In this document: piece after piece, positions 32,165 through 41,702 of the stretch
How the letters are laid out: each line of letters begins with the position of its first letter
Position numbering within the stretch: position 1 is the first letter of the stretch
From: Pedobacter terrae
Lineage (GTDB): Bacteria > Bacteroidota > Bacteroidia > Sphingobacteriales > Sphingobacteriaceae
Reading direction: 5' to 3'
Length of the DNA stretch: 64,000 bases
NCBI RefSeq assembly: GCF_900100705.1
Contig: NZ_FNCH01000008.1
Span: 124,001 to 188,000, forward strand
Program-made: the position numbers and the translations under genes
The notes under the pieces: generated by a model
The model's input: the letters and a program-made list of their open reading frames with translations, nothing else
Database searches by the model: none
What the model was told of the DNA's origin: nothing

Positions 32165-33184
32165 TTAATGAACAATCTTAAACACCAGTTCTTTCAAGAG
32201 TTCTCCATCATCAACATTCCCGGTACTATCTAATCCTTTACTTTTTAAATCGTATTCGCGAAGTAAACCGATTACCTGGAAAACTTTGCCTGTATTGTAA
32301 TTTCTGGCCGCTACCTCATAATCTTTAATGAAAAATGGGGGTACGCCCAAAGCTGATGCCGCATCGGCTTTATTCGGGATATAATGATATTTGAGGAGTT
32401 TAGTAAAATAACCACCTAAATTGGCCAAAACCATTACGGTTGGATTGGCTTTTGGGTTGCTGGCGAAGTAATTGATAATTTTATTACATTTTAACACATC
32501 TCTGATGGCCAGTGCTTTCTGTAATTCGAAAACGTTATATTCTTTACTAATGCCGATGTTTTTCTGAACCAGATCGGTATTGATGGTTACTTCTTTAGAA
32601 ACATTCAGCATCAATTTTTCGATCTCGTTGGCAATTTTGGAAAGATCTGTGCCTAAATACTCAGCCATTAACGCTGATGCTTGCTGATCGATCTTGTAAC
32701 CTTTATCTTTTACAAATTCTTCAATCCAGGGTACCAGCTTATAATCGCGAACAGGATCTGACTGAAAAATCAGTCCGCTTTTATTGATGGCTTTATAGAT
32801 TTTTTTACGTTTATCAAAGTTGGCATATTTATAAGCCAGCACCAGAATGGTACTGGGAAGCGGTTTTTCGAAGTAGTTGAGTACAAATTCTCCTTCTTTT
32901 GAACTGTCTTCCTTACCCCACTTTAAATCCTGCGCTTCTTTAACAATGACTACCTGATAATCAGACATCATGGGATAACGCTTTGCAGCACCCAAAACCG
33001 TCGCCATATCGGTATCTTTTCCATACAAAACGGTTTGGTTGAAACCTTTTTCAGCATCGTTCAGCAGTTTATCTTCAATATAATCGGTTATCTGATCGAT
33101 ATAGTAAGATTCCTCACCATGTAGTAAATACACAGGCTTGAACTTTCGGGCTTTGATATCTTTAATAATTTCGGCAGCAGTCAT
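32165..33184 (-). CDS. holA: DNA polymerase III subunit delta
   Basis: 339 residues, cytoplasmic. It opens the sliding clamp in the clamp-loader complex. The family is recognised by KPVYLLHGEESYYIDQITDYIE at the N-terminus, GAAKRYPMMSDYQVVIVKEAQ, LVLAYKYANFDKRKKIYKAI and the domain III region LGTDLSKIANEIEKLMLN. As is usual for delta outside the gamma-proteobacteria, the Walker A motif is degenerate. An HsdR-N family gene is transcribed divergently on the other side of a repeat block. Confidence 0.93.
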   Translation of the reverse strand: MTAAEIIKDIKARKFKPVYLLHGEESYYIDQITDYIEDKLLNDAEKGFNQTVLYGKDTDMATVLGAAKRYPMMSDYQVVIVKEAQDLKWGKEDSSKEGEFVLNYFEKPLPSTILVLAYKYANFDKRKKIYKAINKSGLIFQSDPVRDYKLVPWIEEFVKDKGYKIDQQASALMAEYLGTDLSKIANEIEKLMLNVSKEVTINTDLVQKNIGISKEYNVFELQKALAIRDVLKCNKIINYFASNPKANPTVMVLANLGGYFTKLLKYHYIPNKADAASALGVPPFFIKDYEVAARNYNTGKVFQVIGLLREYDLKSKGLDSTGNVDDGELLKELVFKIVH

Positions 33185-33379
33185 TGCCTGTAAAATTACA
33201 ATTTAGGTTTAAGGATTTGGTAAATGTTTATAAATTAAGAGATGTGAGAGGATAGATGTGAGATTTGAGACTGGATTTGAAAAAGTAGATATTAGATTTG
33301 AGACATTAGATTAGAGACTTCATCGCATAGCACAAAATTAACTAACTTTGAAGCTGCAAAAATTGATATTGTTATATGC

Positions 33380-33486
33380 TATATTGTTAATTGTAAACTG
33401 CCGATTGCAAATTGCAAACTGCAAACTGAAAACCGAAAACTGCCAACTAAAAGCTGCCAACTGAAAACTGCCAACTGAAAACTGAA
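33380..33486. repeat. Low-complexity AACTG-type block
   Basis: Repeats of AACTGCC, AACTGAA and ATTGCAA, of the same kind as 12125-12345. It ends at the start codon of the next gene. The part 33185-33379 of this gap shows nothing recognisable beyond purine-rich GAGATTTGAGA words. Confidence 0.7.
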
Positions 33487-33945
33487 ATGTTCACTCCTAC
33501 CCCGCTTAACCTTCCTCCGTACCCATTTAAAATTACCAAAAAAGATGGTGTGGTTTTTATTTTCGACGAGTTGAGGAAGAAACACCTGGTGCTTACGCCC
33601 GAGGAATGGGTTCGTCAACATTTAATACAGCATTTGATTTTAGAAAAGAAATTTCCGCGTACATTAATTCAGATTGAAGGTGGTTTGGTGTTAAACCAAC
33701 TGCAAAAACGAAGTGATATTTTGGTTTACAATACTGCTGGTGAAAAGCTGATGCTCATTGAATGTAAGGCACCAAAGGTAAAAATTACACCATCGGTTTT
33801 TGAGCAGGCCTCTCGTTATAATTCGATTCACCAGGCCAGGTGGATTGTGCTAACTAACGGTTTGCAGCATGTTTACGCAAAGATGGATACGAAAAAAGGC
33901 AGCTTTAAATTTGTAGAAGAAATGCCGGAATATTTGGAGCTGTAG
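33487..33945 (+). CDS. HsdR N-terminal domain (PD-(D/E)XK) protein
   Basis: 152 residues corresponding to one HSDR_N_2 domain. The nuclease-like core is RSDILVYNTAGEKLMLIECKAPKV: Asp in RSDILVY and Glu-x-Lys in IECKAP. The helix before it is WVRQHLIQHLILEKKFPRTLI. No helicase or specificity subunit is near, so it is not a type I restriction system. The same small protein is often found beside holA in Bacteroidota, suggesting a housekeeping DNA role. Its start codon immediately follows an AACTG block, with no clear ribosome site. Confidence 0.85.
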   Translation: MFTPTPLNLPPYPFKITKKDGVVFIFDELRKKHLVLTPEEWVRQHLIQHLILEKKFPRTLIQIEGGLVLNQLQKRSDILVYNTAGEKLMLIECKAPKVKITPSVFEQASRYNSIHQARWIVLTNGLQHVYAKMDTKKGSFKFVEEMPEYLEL

Positions 33946-33976
33946 TTTAAATTATTAAAAACCGGAGAATAAAATC

Positions 33977-34086
33977 CGTCATTCCCAGCCTGACTGAGAA
34001 TCGATGCCCTAGCTGGGTTCAAATGGTTGGACCTACGACACTATAACTTTATTTCGCTTAAGATTCCCTTTTTCAAGGGAATGACG
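33977..34086. repeat. Interspersed repeat family H, copy 2
   Basis: CGTCATTCCCAGCCTGACTG at the left and AAGGGAATGACG at the right; diverged from the copy at 28869. With the next repeat it fills the gap 33946-34259. Confidence 0.6.
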
Positions 34087-34106
34087 ATTCTACCTAAAGA
34101 AAATCC

Positions 34107-34229
34107 TTCATCTCGACTGAAGCGCAGCGGAATGCCTGCCCGTACAGGCGGGGAGATATCTACCCTGACAGATTTAGCTTCGCTGAGCCTTCGGGTTCTC
34201 GACTACGTTGCACTCCGCTCGAAATGACG
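34107..34229. repeat. Interspersed repeat family A, copy 8
   Basis: TCATCTCGACTGAAGCG to CGCTCGAAATGACG with the GCCTGCCCGTACAGGC palindrome and the GCTTCGCTGAGCC stretch as in copy 2. Confidence 0.8.
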
Positions 34230-34259
34230 ATATTTTCCGGATGGAACAGATGACAATTA

Positions 34260-35453
34260 TTAAATACTATACTCTTTCTTCCAAACCTGTTTAGTACCGC
34301 TATAAATCGCCTCGTTACACATGGCTACACATATAGCCGCCTGGGTCCCGGTATTGATGTTGGACGCGGGTTCTTTCTTAGTGGCAATCGAGATATAAAA
34401 TTCATCAAGCGCATAATTTGTTCCATCTATAGTGGCTTTATCTAAAATCGGGATTCCACCGTCTTTATTGACCACAATTTTTGTCGCCCCGGTTACACCA
34501 TCCACAATATCCAATTCTTTTTTGGTACGTTCTTCAGGGTAAAATAAACCAGTATTGGTCAGCAAAGAAACCGAGCCCTTTGTACCTTTTATTTTAAATA
34601 GGTAACCATCATGGGCATTGCCACAAGTGGCCCCGAAGTTACCAATCATGCCCTTTTCCTGATAACGTAATACGGCCTGAATGTTATCATAAGTTTCCCT
34701 ACCATCTTTAAAAACATCTATCCCTCCCGATCCCATAATTTCATTGGGTTGAGTTTCGAAGGCCCAGTTGATAAAATCGATCTGGTGCGAGAGTAGTTCG
34801 GCAGCTAATCCGCCGGAATATTCTTTGTACATCCTCCAGTTGATTTTTCTTTCCAAAGCAGGATCTGGAACAGCCCTGCGCCAATTGCCATTACGGTCCC
34901 AACGACAATCGATCTGGCTAACCTTACCCAAGTAACCACTCTGGATCATCTCTTTTACCTTAAAGTACAATGGCGAATAACGGTATTGATAACCCACCTG
35001 AAAAACCTGATTAGGGTGTTGTTTAACAAGCTTTTTAAGCTCAAGTGCCTCGGTAATATCGTAAGTCATGGTTTTTTCTACGTACACATGTTTACCGGCC
35101 AGCACGGCATCTTTTGCAATGCGGAAATGCTCACTTAAAGGTGTAGCGATAAAAACCGCGTCGATTGTTTTATCGTCTAAAACTTTCTGGTAATCTTTTA
35201 CGGCTTTGGCTTCAGCAGGAACATATTTTTCAGCTTCCTTAAGTCTGAAATCGAGGAGATCGCAATAAGCTTTAATTTTATATTTTGCAGGCATAGACTT
35301 AATTACCGACAAAACGCCTTTTCCGCGATCGCCACAACCAATCATGGCCACATTAATGATTTCATCGGCTATTAAACTGGCGAAGGCCTGACTGCCGAAA
35401 AGCAAACCGGAGCCCACTAGAGCTGATGTTTTAACAAAGGATCGACGATGCAT
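34260..35453 (-). CDS. Gfo/Idh/MocA family oxidoreductase, Tat-exported
   Basis: 397 residues with a twin-arginine signal (MHRRSFVKTSALVGSGLLFG). Rossmann start is INVAMIGCGDRGKGVL; the lysine motif is VEKTMTYD; the later part reads IDCRWDRNGNWRRAVPDPALE and SHQIDFINWAF, which carries the histidine seen in exported glycoside oxidoreductases. It acts on a sugar or glycoside with NAD(P). It is the last gene of a three-gene run on the minus strand, 251 bp behind the DUF1080 gene with a family B repeat in between, so it may have its own promoter. Confidence 0.9.
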   Translation of the reverse strand: MHRRSFVKTSALVGSGLLFGSQAFASLIADEIINVAMIGCGDRGKGVLSVIKSMPAKYKIKAYCDLLDFRLKEAEKYVPAEAKAVKDYQKVLDDKTIDAVFIATPLSEHFRIAKDAVLAGKHVYVEKTMTYDITEALELKKLVKQHPNQVFQVGYQYRYSPLYFKVKEMIQSGYLGKVSQIDCRWDRNGNWRRAVPDPALERKINWRMYKEYSGGLAAELLSHQIDFINWAFETQPNEIMGSGGIDVFKDGRETYDNIQAVLRYQEKGMIGNFGATCGNAHDGYLFKIKGTKGSVSLLTNTGLFYPEERTKKELDIVDGVTGATKIVVNKDGGIPILDKATIDGTNYALDEFYISIATKKEPASNINTGTQAAICVAMCNEAIYSGTKQVWKKEYSI

Positions 35454-35574
35454 GATATGTTAATATTTTATTTTTTTAATCGTAAATATATTTGACTACA
35501 GATTCGCACAGATAACTTGAACTCGATCATTAATATTGGCTTAAAAAAGTCCTCTGCGGGTACTTTTAACTCAC

Positions 35575-35643
35575 GGTCGTCACCCTGAATTTATTTCAGG
35601 GTCTATCTAACAAGAAAGATGCTGAAATAAATTCAGCATGACG
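35575..35643. repeat. Interspersed repeat family B, copy 3
   Basis: GTCGTCACCCTGAATTT, the inner TGAATTTATTTCAGGG hairpin and the right-end ATTCAGCATGACG. Shortest and cleanest of the three copies. Confidence 0.85.
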
Positions 35644-35704
35644 ATCGCGTTAGAAAAGGAGGCTAAAAACTAATCAAAAAATATAAATATTAATCGAACT
35701 CGGG

Positions 35705-37069
35705 TTATAAAGTCTTGATTTTAATCGTCCTGAAATCTACTTTATTGCCATGGTCTTGTAGAAGGATATGTCCTTTCGGCGCTTCACCAAAATTTTTCCA
35801 GTCTTTATATTTACTAATGGCAACCAGTTTTTTAAACTCTTCTGATCCACGCGTATATTCTAACACTTTAACTCCATTTAAATAGTGTTCTACCTTATTA
35901 TTAGGATAAACCACCACACGGCCATTGTTCCAGCTGCCGATTGGCCGTAGATAACGGGCTTCTTTTTTCGAAGTCATTAAATCGTATAAAGATGCCAGCG
36001 TTCGGTTTCCATCTCTGCCCAATTTTGCATCAGGGTGTAATTCGTCATCTAAAACCTGGTATTCCAGGCCAATGGCCGAACCCTTGTTATTCTCGCTCAG
36101 GGTAACAAAATATTTCACCCCGCTATTGGCTCCCGGTGTCAGCTTAAACTCGAACGATAAATCAAAAGCAGCGTATTCATCCTTGGTTACAATATCGCCT
36201 CCATTGGTCGATTCTGCACCGCCCGAAGGTTCAACGCTGATGATACCATCGGCAATTTTCCATCCTTTGGCCGGGAAAGCAGTTTTATAGGCACCAACCC
36301 AGCCTGCATTGCTTTTACCATCAAATAACAGTTTATACCCTTCCGATTTTTCATAAGCAGATAAGGCATTTGGCGTTAAGTTAACTGTGTAAATACCTTT
36401 TGAAAAAGCTTTGGCTTTTAAGCCTTCTGTTTGGATATTAATATTTTTAAAATAAACTTTCTTACCATCATTATCAAGATTATTGCCAATACCATGAACC
36501 TGCAAACCAATAAAGCCAGATTTATCCAAGGTATCTATTACATAAGCAACGGGCGTTCCGTTTACCCAGGTTTTGGTTTCATTACCGATACATTCTATCC
36601 TGTAATGGTTAAATTCATTCTTTTTGTACAATGGCCTGGCCGATGGGTTAAGCTCTAAAGGATAAAGCCATAACCTTCTGGCTTCATCATAAATTCCGCC
36701 TGTCCATGCTCTTGGTGTAGGGTCTATTTCTACCTGCCGGCCAAAAACCAGCCCTTTACCACCGTTCCCTTCGGGTTTAATATGGCTACGGGTCTGGATG
36801 CCAGAATTGGTCGTTTCCCCTTCCAGTTTTACATCCAGTTCTAAAATAAAATCGCCATATTCTTTTTCGGTAATCAAAAATGAATTGGGTGTGCCTTTGG
36901 TCATCGTTCCCACGATCATTCCATCTTCCACCTGGTATGGAGCAACACCTGCAACGGCTTTCCAACCCGTTAGCGTTTTACCATCAAACAATGGTTTTGC
37001 TTTTTGGGCAGCAACTGATAAACTGATTAGCGAAAGCGCCAGAATACTATATTTTTTAAAATTTAACAT
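35705..37069 (-). CDS. Double DUF1080 (3-keto-disaccharide hydrolase family) exported protein
   Basis: 454 residues with a signal peptide (SILALSLISLSVAAQ). Two concanavalin-like DUF1080 domains lie in tandem. Domain 1 is about residues 25-215 (PLFDGKTLTGWKAV, DFILELDVKLEGETTNSGIQ). Domain 2 is about 240-454 (LLFDGKSNAGWVGAY, AFDLSFEFKLTPGANSGVKY). The family cleaves glycosidic bonds of 3-keto sugars by elimination or hydrolysis, following oxidation by Gfo/Idh/MocA or GMC-type enzymes. Flanking oxidoreductase genes on the same strand fit that scheme. Substrate specificity is not readable. Confidence 0.9.
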   Translation of the reverse strand: MLNFKKYSILALSLISLSVAAQKAKPLFDGKTLTGWKAVAGVAPYQVEDGMIVGTMTKGTPNSFLITEKEYGDFILELDVKLEGETTNSGIQTRSHIKPEGNGGKGLVFGRQVEIDPTPRAWTGGIYDEARRLWLYPLELNPSARPLYKKNEFNHYRIECIGNETKTWVNGTPVAYVIDTLDKSGFIGLQVHGIGNNLDNDGKKVYFKNINIQTEGLKAKAFSKGIYTVNLTPNALSAYEKSEGYKLLFDGKSNAGWVGAYKTAFPAKGWKIADGIISVEPSGGAESTNGGDIVTKDEYAAFDLSFEFKLTPGANSGVKYFVTLSENNKGSAIGLEYQVLDDELHPDAKLGRDGNRTLASLYDLMTSKKEARYLRPIGSWNNGRVVVYPNNKVEHYLNGVKVLEYTRGSEEFKKLVAISKYKDWKNFGEAPKGHILLQDHGNKVDFRTIKIKTL

Positions 37070-37086
37070 GATAAGTTTTTCTTGCA

Positions 37087-37154
37087 GTCATTGCGGGGAA
37101 GAATGATGAAACCATCTTTTTGCTAAATAGATGACTATGTACCTCGCAATGACG
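37087..37154. repeat. Short inverted-end repeat
   Basis: GTCATTGCGGGGAAGAATGA at the left and CTCGCAATGACG at the right. It lies between the DUF1080 and oxidoreductase genes; a piece of the same end (TCTCGCAATGACG) also occurs near 9612. Confidence 0.5.
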
Positions 37155-37165
37155 ATATTTTTATT

Positions 37166-38521
37166 TTAATACTTGAATACTTTTCCGTTTGCGATTACTT
37201 CTTGTTTACCTTCATCGAAAACTGCTTTTGCACCGGTACGCACCGCAGCATTGGTCATGATGTTGGCAATAGAATGCGAATAACCGGCTTCGACAGGGGC
37301 ATTCGGTGTTTTACGGCTGCGCACACATTCCATCCAGTTGCGCATGTGGCCAGAGGTTAAGGCGTCACCGCCCATATTGGCACCGGTTGCGGCTTTAATT
37401 TCGGTTTTACTTAAATCAAATTCAGGCAAAAGATTGGCTTTCAATCCCATGGCTGCAGCTTCTTTTTCCCTTAATCCCCCTTTTGGTGATACTTTATTGG
37501 TCATCAGGTTGAGTTCGCCACCGTTAGAGTAATACACCTCGCCTACATCGCCCACACTATTCTGCATTCTGGAAGTAAAAGTAACCTGGAAACCATCGGT
37601 AGTATCCGGCTGACCATAATCGAATACGGCAACCATCGAATCCCAGTTTCTACGTCCATCTTTCCAGGTGTAAATACCTCCGTTTGCGACTACACTCCGC
37701 GGATGTTTTAAATTGGTAAACCAATGTACTGTATCAATCTGGTGGCTCATCCATTGTCCGGGCATGCCTGATGAATAGGGCCAGAATAATCTATATTCCA
37801 GATATTTTCTTGGGTCAAAAGCCTCGTTAGGGCGATTTAACAAAAACCGTTTCCAATCAATATCTTCTTCCTTTAGTTTAGCTACTAAATCTGGTCTGCG
37901 CCATCTGCCTGGCTGGTTTACATTCCAGACCAGATCTACTGCGGTGATTGGTCCAAATTTACCATCTTGTATAAATTTTGCAGCATTGATGTAATTTTCT
38001 CCACTTCTTCTTTGCGAGCCAATCTGCACAATCTGTTTGCTGGCTTTCACAGCTTTAAATGCAGCCTTGGCATCATCCATGGTCTCGGCAAAAGGCTTTT
38101 CTACATAGGCATCACAATTGGCTTTTACGGCTTCAACGGTATGTAGCGCGTGCTGAAAATCGGCTGTACTGATGATCACGGCATCAAGATCTTTTGTAGC
38201 ATAAAGCTCATCGTTATTACGGCAAGCTTTAATATCATGCCCAAATTTTCCTTTTAAATGCGCGATTCCTAAATCTCTGCGATAGTTCCAAAGATCGGAT
38301 AGACCTACAATATCGAAGTTCAGTTCCTTGTTGTGGTTCAGGAAACAAGGCAAAAGGGTGTCTTTAAAGCGATCAGAAAATCCAACAACACCAACACGTA
38401 CCCGATCATTTGCACCGATGATGCGTCCATAACTTTTGGCGCTCATGCCCATGGTACCGGCATAGGTTGCTGCTGCAAATACTGCTGATTGTTTAATAAA
38501 TTTTCTTCTGGAATTTTCCAT
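37166..38521 (-). CDS. Gfo/Idh/MocA family oxidoreductase, Tat-exported
   Basis: 451 residues from the start at 38521, which opens directly into the twin-arginine signal (MENSRRKFIKQSAVFAAATY); an ATG three codons before is possible. Rossmann part: VRVGVVGFSDRFKDTLLPCF; lysine motif VEKPFAET; substrate region SHQIDTVHWFTNLKHPRSVV, with an HxxDTVHW pattern like the neighbour at 34260. It opens the three-gene glycoside run and is probably the first enzyme in it. A tryptophan-rich loop (NQPGRWRRPDLVAKL) may bind a sugar. The electron carrier is NAD(P). Confidence 0.9.
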   Translation of the reverse strand: MENSRRKFIKQSAVFAAATYAGTMGMSAKSYGRIIGANDRVRVGVVGFSDRFKDTLLPCFLNHNKELNFDIVGLSDLWNYRRDLGIAHLKGKFGHDIKACRNNDELYATKDLDAVIISTADFQHALHTVEAVKANCDAYVEKPFAETMDDAKAAFKAVKASKQIVQIGSQRRSGENYINAAKFIQDGKFGPITAVDLVWNVNQPGRWRRPDLVAKLKEEDIDWKRFLLNRPNEAFDPRKYLEYRLFWPYSSGMPGQWMSHQIDTVHWFTNLKHPRSVVANGGIYTWKDGRRNWDSMVAVFDYGQPDTTDGFQVTFTSRMQNSVGDVGEVYYSNGGELNLMTNKVSPKGGLREKEAAAMGLKANLLPEFDLSKTEIKAATGANMGGDALTSGHMRNWMECVRSRKTPNAPVEAGYSHSIANIMTNAAVRTGAKAVFDEGKQEVIANGKVFKY

Positions 38522-38690
38522 AGAATACAACGGTTTAAATAAGGTTAGATAGGTTTCATGTTAAACGATTTATAGTGTGTTTAACAGCATCCAAATTAGG
38601 ATTTTAAGTTTAAAAATGGGCGGAGCTTTGGTAACAATTTAGAAAGGAAGGGAGATGGAGGTGTATAACGGAAAATGGGAGTATAAAGAA

Positions 38691-38755
38691 AATCCCTTTA
38701 GAAAAAATCTAAAGGGATTATTTAACACCTATAAGGTTTTGAAAACCTTATAGGT
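38691..38755 (-). terminator. Two perfect hairpins behind valS
   Basis: Hairpin 1: AATCCCTTTA (38691-38700) with TAAAGGGATT (38710-38719). Hairpin 2: ACCTATAAGGTTTT (38727-38740) with its exact complement (38742-38755) and a one-base loop. They are 15 bp from the valS stop and lie between two minus-strand genes. The second is a full palindrome and can act in both directions. Confidence 0.7.
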
Positions 38756-38769
38756 CTGTGAGATTGTTA

Positions 38770-41436
38770 TTAGCCTAAAACCGCTAAACTTTCTTCAATA
38801 ATTTTGATTTTTGCCTCAGCATCTGCTTTTTTGTTGCGTTCGTTGGCAATAATCTCGGGTTTGGCATTCTGTACAAAACGTTCATTGCTCAACTTGGCAT
38901 CAACCGACTTCAGGAAACCTTGAAGATAGATTAAATCAGCATTTAAACGCTCACGTTCTGCTTCTACATCAACGTTTTCGGTTAATGGAATAAAGAATTC
39001 ATCTTTACCTGCCATAAAAGCTGTTGCACCAACAATTTTATCATTTACAATCTCCGCTTCAGATACATTAGCCAGTTTGAAAACGATGTTTAACCATTTG
39101 TTATAATCAACATCAGAATTTACCTTAATGCTTAATGGCAACGCTTCTTTAGGCGAAATCTGTTTCTGGTTCCGCACATTTCTGATTTCGGCTACAACAG
39201 TCTTAATTACCTCGGCATCTTTTAATAACTGCTCATCAAAAGGCCCGCCTTTCGGAAATTCGGCCACAATACAACAATCCATTTCTGCGCGATCGCCGAA
39301 CAGATCATCATGCCATAACTCTTCGGTAATAAAAGGCATATTCGGATGCAATAACTTGATGATATTCTCAAAGAATTTAATCGTAGCTTGATAACTCTCC
39401 GCATCAATTGGCTGTTGATAAGCAGGTTTAACCATTTCTAAATACCATGCACAGAAATCCTCCCAAACCAACTTATAAGTAATCGTTAATGCTTCAGACA
39501 GTCGATATTGCTTAAAGTTGGCTTCAATTTCTACCAAGGCCTCATTAAAGCGGTTTTCGAACCAGGAAATAGCCTGAGTGTTAGGGTTGGTCAGTTTTTC
39601 ATCCACTTCCCATCCTTTTACCAAACGGAAAGCATTCCAGATTTTACTGGCGAAATTACGGCCTTGCTCACAATAACTTTCATCGAACATTAAATCGTTA
39701 CCAGCAGGTGAAGACATTAACATCCCTACACGTACTGCATCAGCACCATATTTTTCAATTAATCCGATCGGATCAGGTGAGTTGCCCAGCGATTTAGACA
39801 TTTTACGGCCTAATTTATCGCGTACAATACCGGTTAAATATACATTCGTAAATGGCTTTTTACCCATAAACTCGTGTCCGGCCATAATCATACGGGCTAC
39901 CCAGAAAAATAAAATTTCAGGCGCGGTAACCAAATCATTGGTGGGGTAATAATAGTTGATGTCTTTATTTTCAGGATTTTTAAAGCCATCGAAAACCGAA
40001 ATTGGCCATAACCATGAAGAAAACCACGTATCCATTACATCATCATCCTGCCTTAAAAATGGCTCCAACTGATGTTTAAATCCAGCTTTTTCAGCTTCAG
40101 TACCGTTTTCATCCAGATGTTTTTTCCTCCAGAATTCTTCTAATGCCTCATCTTTGGTTTTGGCTACTACCCAATTTCCTTTATCATCATACCAAGCCGG
40201 GATTCTTTGCCCCCACCATAACTGACGGCTGATGTTCCAATCGCGCACATTTTCCATCCAGTGGCGGTAGGTGTTTTCAAATTTATTCGGAATCAGGTTT
40301 ACCTCACCATTCAAAACATCATCCAGTGCTGGCTGAGCCATTTCTTTCATCTTCACAAACCACTGCATGGACAGTTTAGGTTCAATAGCGGCATCGGTAC
40401 GTTCAGAAAAACCTACCTGCGATTTGTAATCCTCTACTTTCTCTAAATGGCCAGCTTCGTCGAGCATTTTGGCAATTTTTTTACGGGCAACAAATCTATC
40501 TTCACCTACTAAGATAACGGCTAGTTCATTTAGCGTTCCATCATCATTTAAAATATCAGTAACAGGCAAATTGTGCTTAACTCCCAGTTCATAATCGTTC
40601 AGATCGTGTGCCGGTGTAACTTTTAAACAACCCGTTCCAAATTCGATATCTACATATTCATCCTCAATAACCGGAATTTCGTGGTTAACCAAAGGCACGA
40701 AAACCTTTTTACCTTTTAAATGCGTAAAACGCTCATCATTCGGATTAATACAGATCGCCGCATCGGCCATAATCGTTTCCGGACGCGTAGTTGCAATGGT
40801 TAAAAACTGATCGTCAGTTCCTGCAATCAGGTATTTAATGTAATATAATTTCTGGTTTACTTCCTTACGGATCACTTCTTCGTCAGAAACAGCAGTTTTA
40901 CCTGCCGGATCCCAGTTAACCATACGGATTCCGCGGTAAATCCATCCTTTTTTATATAAATGGATAAACGAATCAATCACTGCTTCAGAAAGATCTTCTT
41001 CCATCGTGAAACGGGTACGGTCCCAATCGCAACTTGCCCCTAGTTTCTTTAACTGGTCTAAAATAATACCACCGTATTTTTCTTTCCACTCCCAGGCATA
41101 TTTCAAAAATTCTTCACGCGAAAGATCTTTTTTATCAATTCCCTGCTCCTTTAACATGGCTACCACTTTTGCTTCGGTAGCGATAGAAGCATGGTCAGTT
41201 CCAGGTACCCAACAGGCGTTTTTACCTTGCATACGGGCTTTACGGATCAATACATCCTGAATGGTATTATTGAGCATGTGCCCCATGTGCAGTACACCCG
41301 TGACGTTTGGCGGCGGAATGACGATGGTGTAAGGTTCGCGCTCATCAGGCTCTGAGTGGAAAAACTTTTTAGATAGCCAATAGCTATACCATTTATCTTC
41401 TGTTTCTGCAGGATTGTACTTGGTGGAAATGCTCAT
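38770..41436 (-). CDS. valS: Valine-tRNA ligase
   Basis: 888 residues, class I synthetase. The start at 41436 (MSISTKYNPAETEDKWYSYW) is preferred over an ATG seven codons upstream because the shorter form matches the usual N-terminus. Class marks are the HIGH-type PPNVTGVLHMGHML and KMSKS in GRKMSKSLGNSPDP. The editing domain is the FLTIATTRPETIMADAAICINP segment, and the C-terminal coiled coil (DVEAERERLNADLIYLQGF) is complete. The enzyme charges tRNA-Val and clears mischarged threonine. Two hairpin terminators follow. Confidence 0.97.
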   Translation of the reverse strand: MSISTKYNPAETEDKWYSYWLSKKFFHSEPDEREPYTIVIPPPNVTGVLHMGHMLNNTIQDVLIRKARMQGKNACWVPGTDHASIATEAKVVAMLKEQGIDKKDLSREEFLKYAWEWKEKYGGIILDQLKKLGASCDWDRTRFTMEEDLSEAVIDSFIHLYKKGWIYRGIRMVNWDPAGKTAVSDEEVIRKEVNQKLYYIKYLIAGTDDQFLTIATTRPETIMADAAICINPNDERFTHLKGKKVFVPLVNHEIPVIEDEYVDIEFGTGCLKVTPAHDLNDYELGVKHNLPVTDILNDDGTLNELAVILVGEDRFVARKKIAKMLDEAGHLEKVEDYKSQVGFSERTDAAIEPKLSMQWFVKMKEMAQPALDDVLNGEVNLIPNKFENTYRHWMENVRDWNISRQLWWGQRIPAWYDDKGNWVVAKTKDEALEEFWRKKHLDENGTEAEKAGFKHQLEPFLRQDDDVMDTWFSSWLWPISVFDGFKNPENKDINYYYPTNDLVTAPEILFFWVARMIMAGHEFMGKKPFTNVYLTGIVRDKLGRKMSKSLGNSPDPIGLIEKYGADAVRVGMLMSSPAGNDLMFDESYCEQGRNFASKIWNAFRLVKGWEVDEKLTNPNTQAISWFENRFNEALVEIEANFKQYRLSEALTITYKLVWEDFCAWYLEMVKPAYQQPIDAESYQATIKFFENIIKLLHPNMPFITEELWHDDLFGDRAEMDCCIVAEFPKGGPFDEQLLKDAEVIKTVVAEIRNVRNQKQISPKEALPLSIKVNSDVDYNKWLNIVFKLANVSEAEIVNDKIVGATAFMAGKDEFFIPLTENVDVEAERERLNADLIYLQGFLKSVDAKLSNERFVQNAKPEIIANERNKKADAEAKIKIIEESLAVLG

Positions 41437-41702
41437 GAAAATTGTTATAAAAGCCAAAAATAGCTAATTAAGCGCAAAGCTGAAAGACTAAAGCAGAGAA
41501 AGCCGAAAGACTAAGACAGATGAAGTATCGATCTATTTATTTAGGAGATATTGAGTACGAGTTTTTAGCAAGCAAAGCACAGCATTTTATTTACTCTAGC
41601 TTTAGTCTGCAATCCAGACTTGAGATTGGGCTACCATATCAATCAGATTTTTAAAAATTAGTCTATACAAAACAAGACTGATCATCTGGTTTCATAGAAT
41701 CC

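Noticed and set aside
33487..33945. Remnant of a type I restriction system
   Set aside because: Only the HsdR N-terminal domain is present, intact, and no hsdM, hsdS or helicase fragment is nearby.
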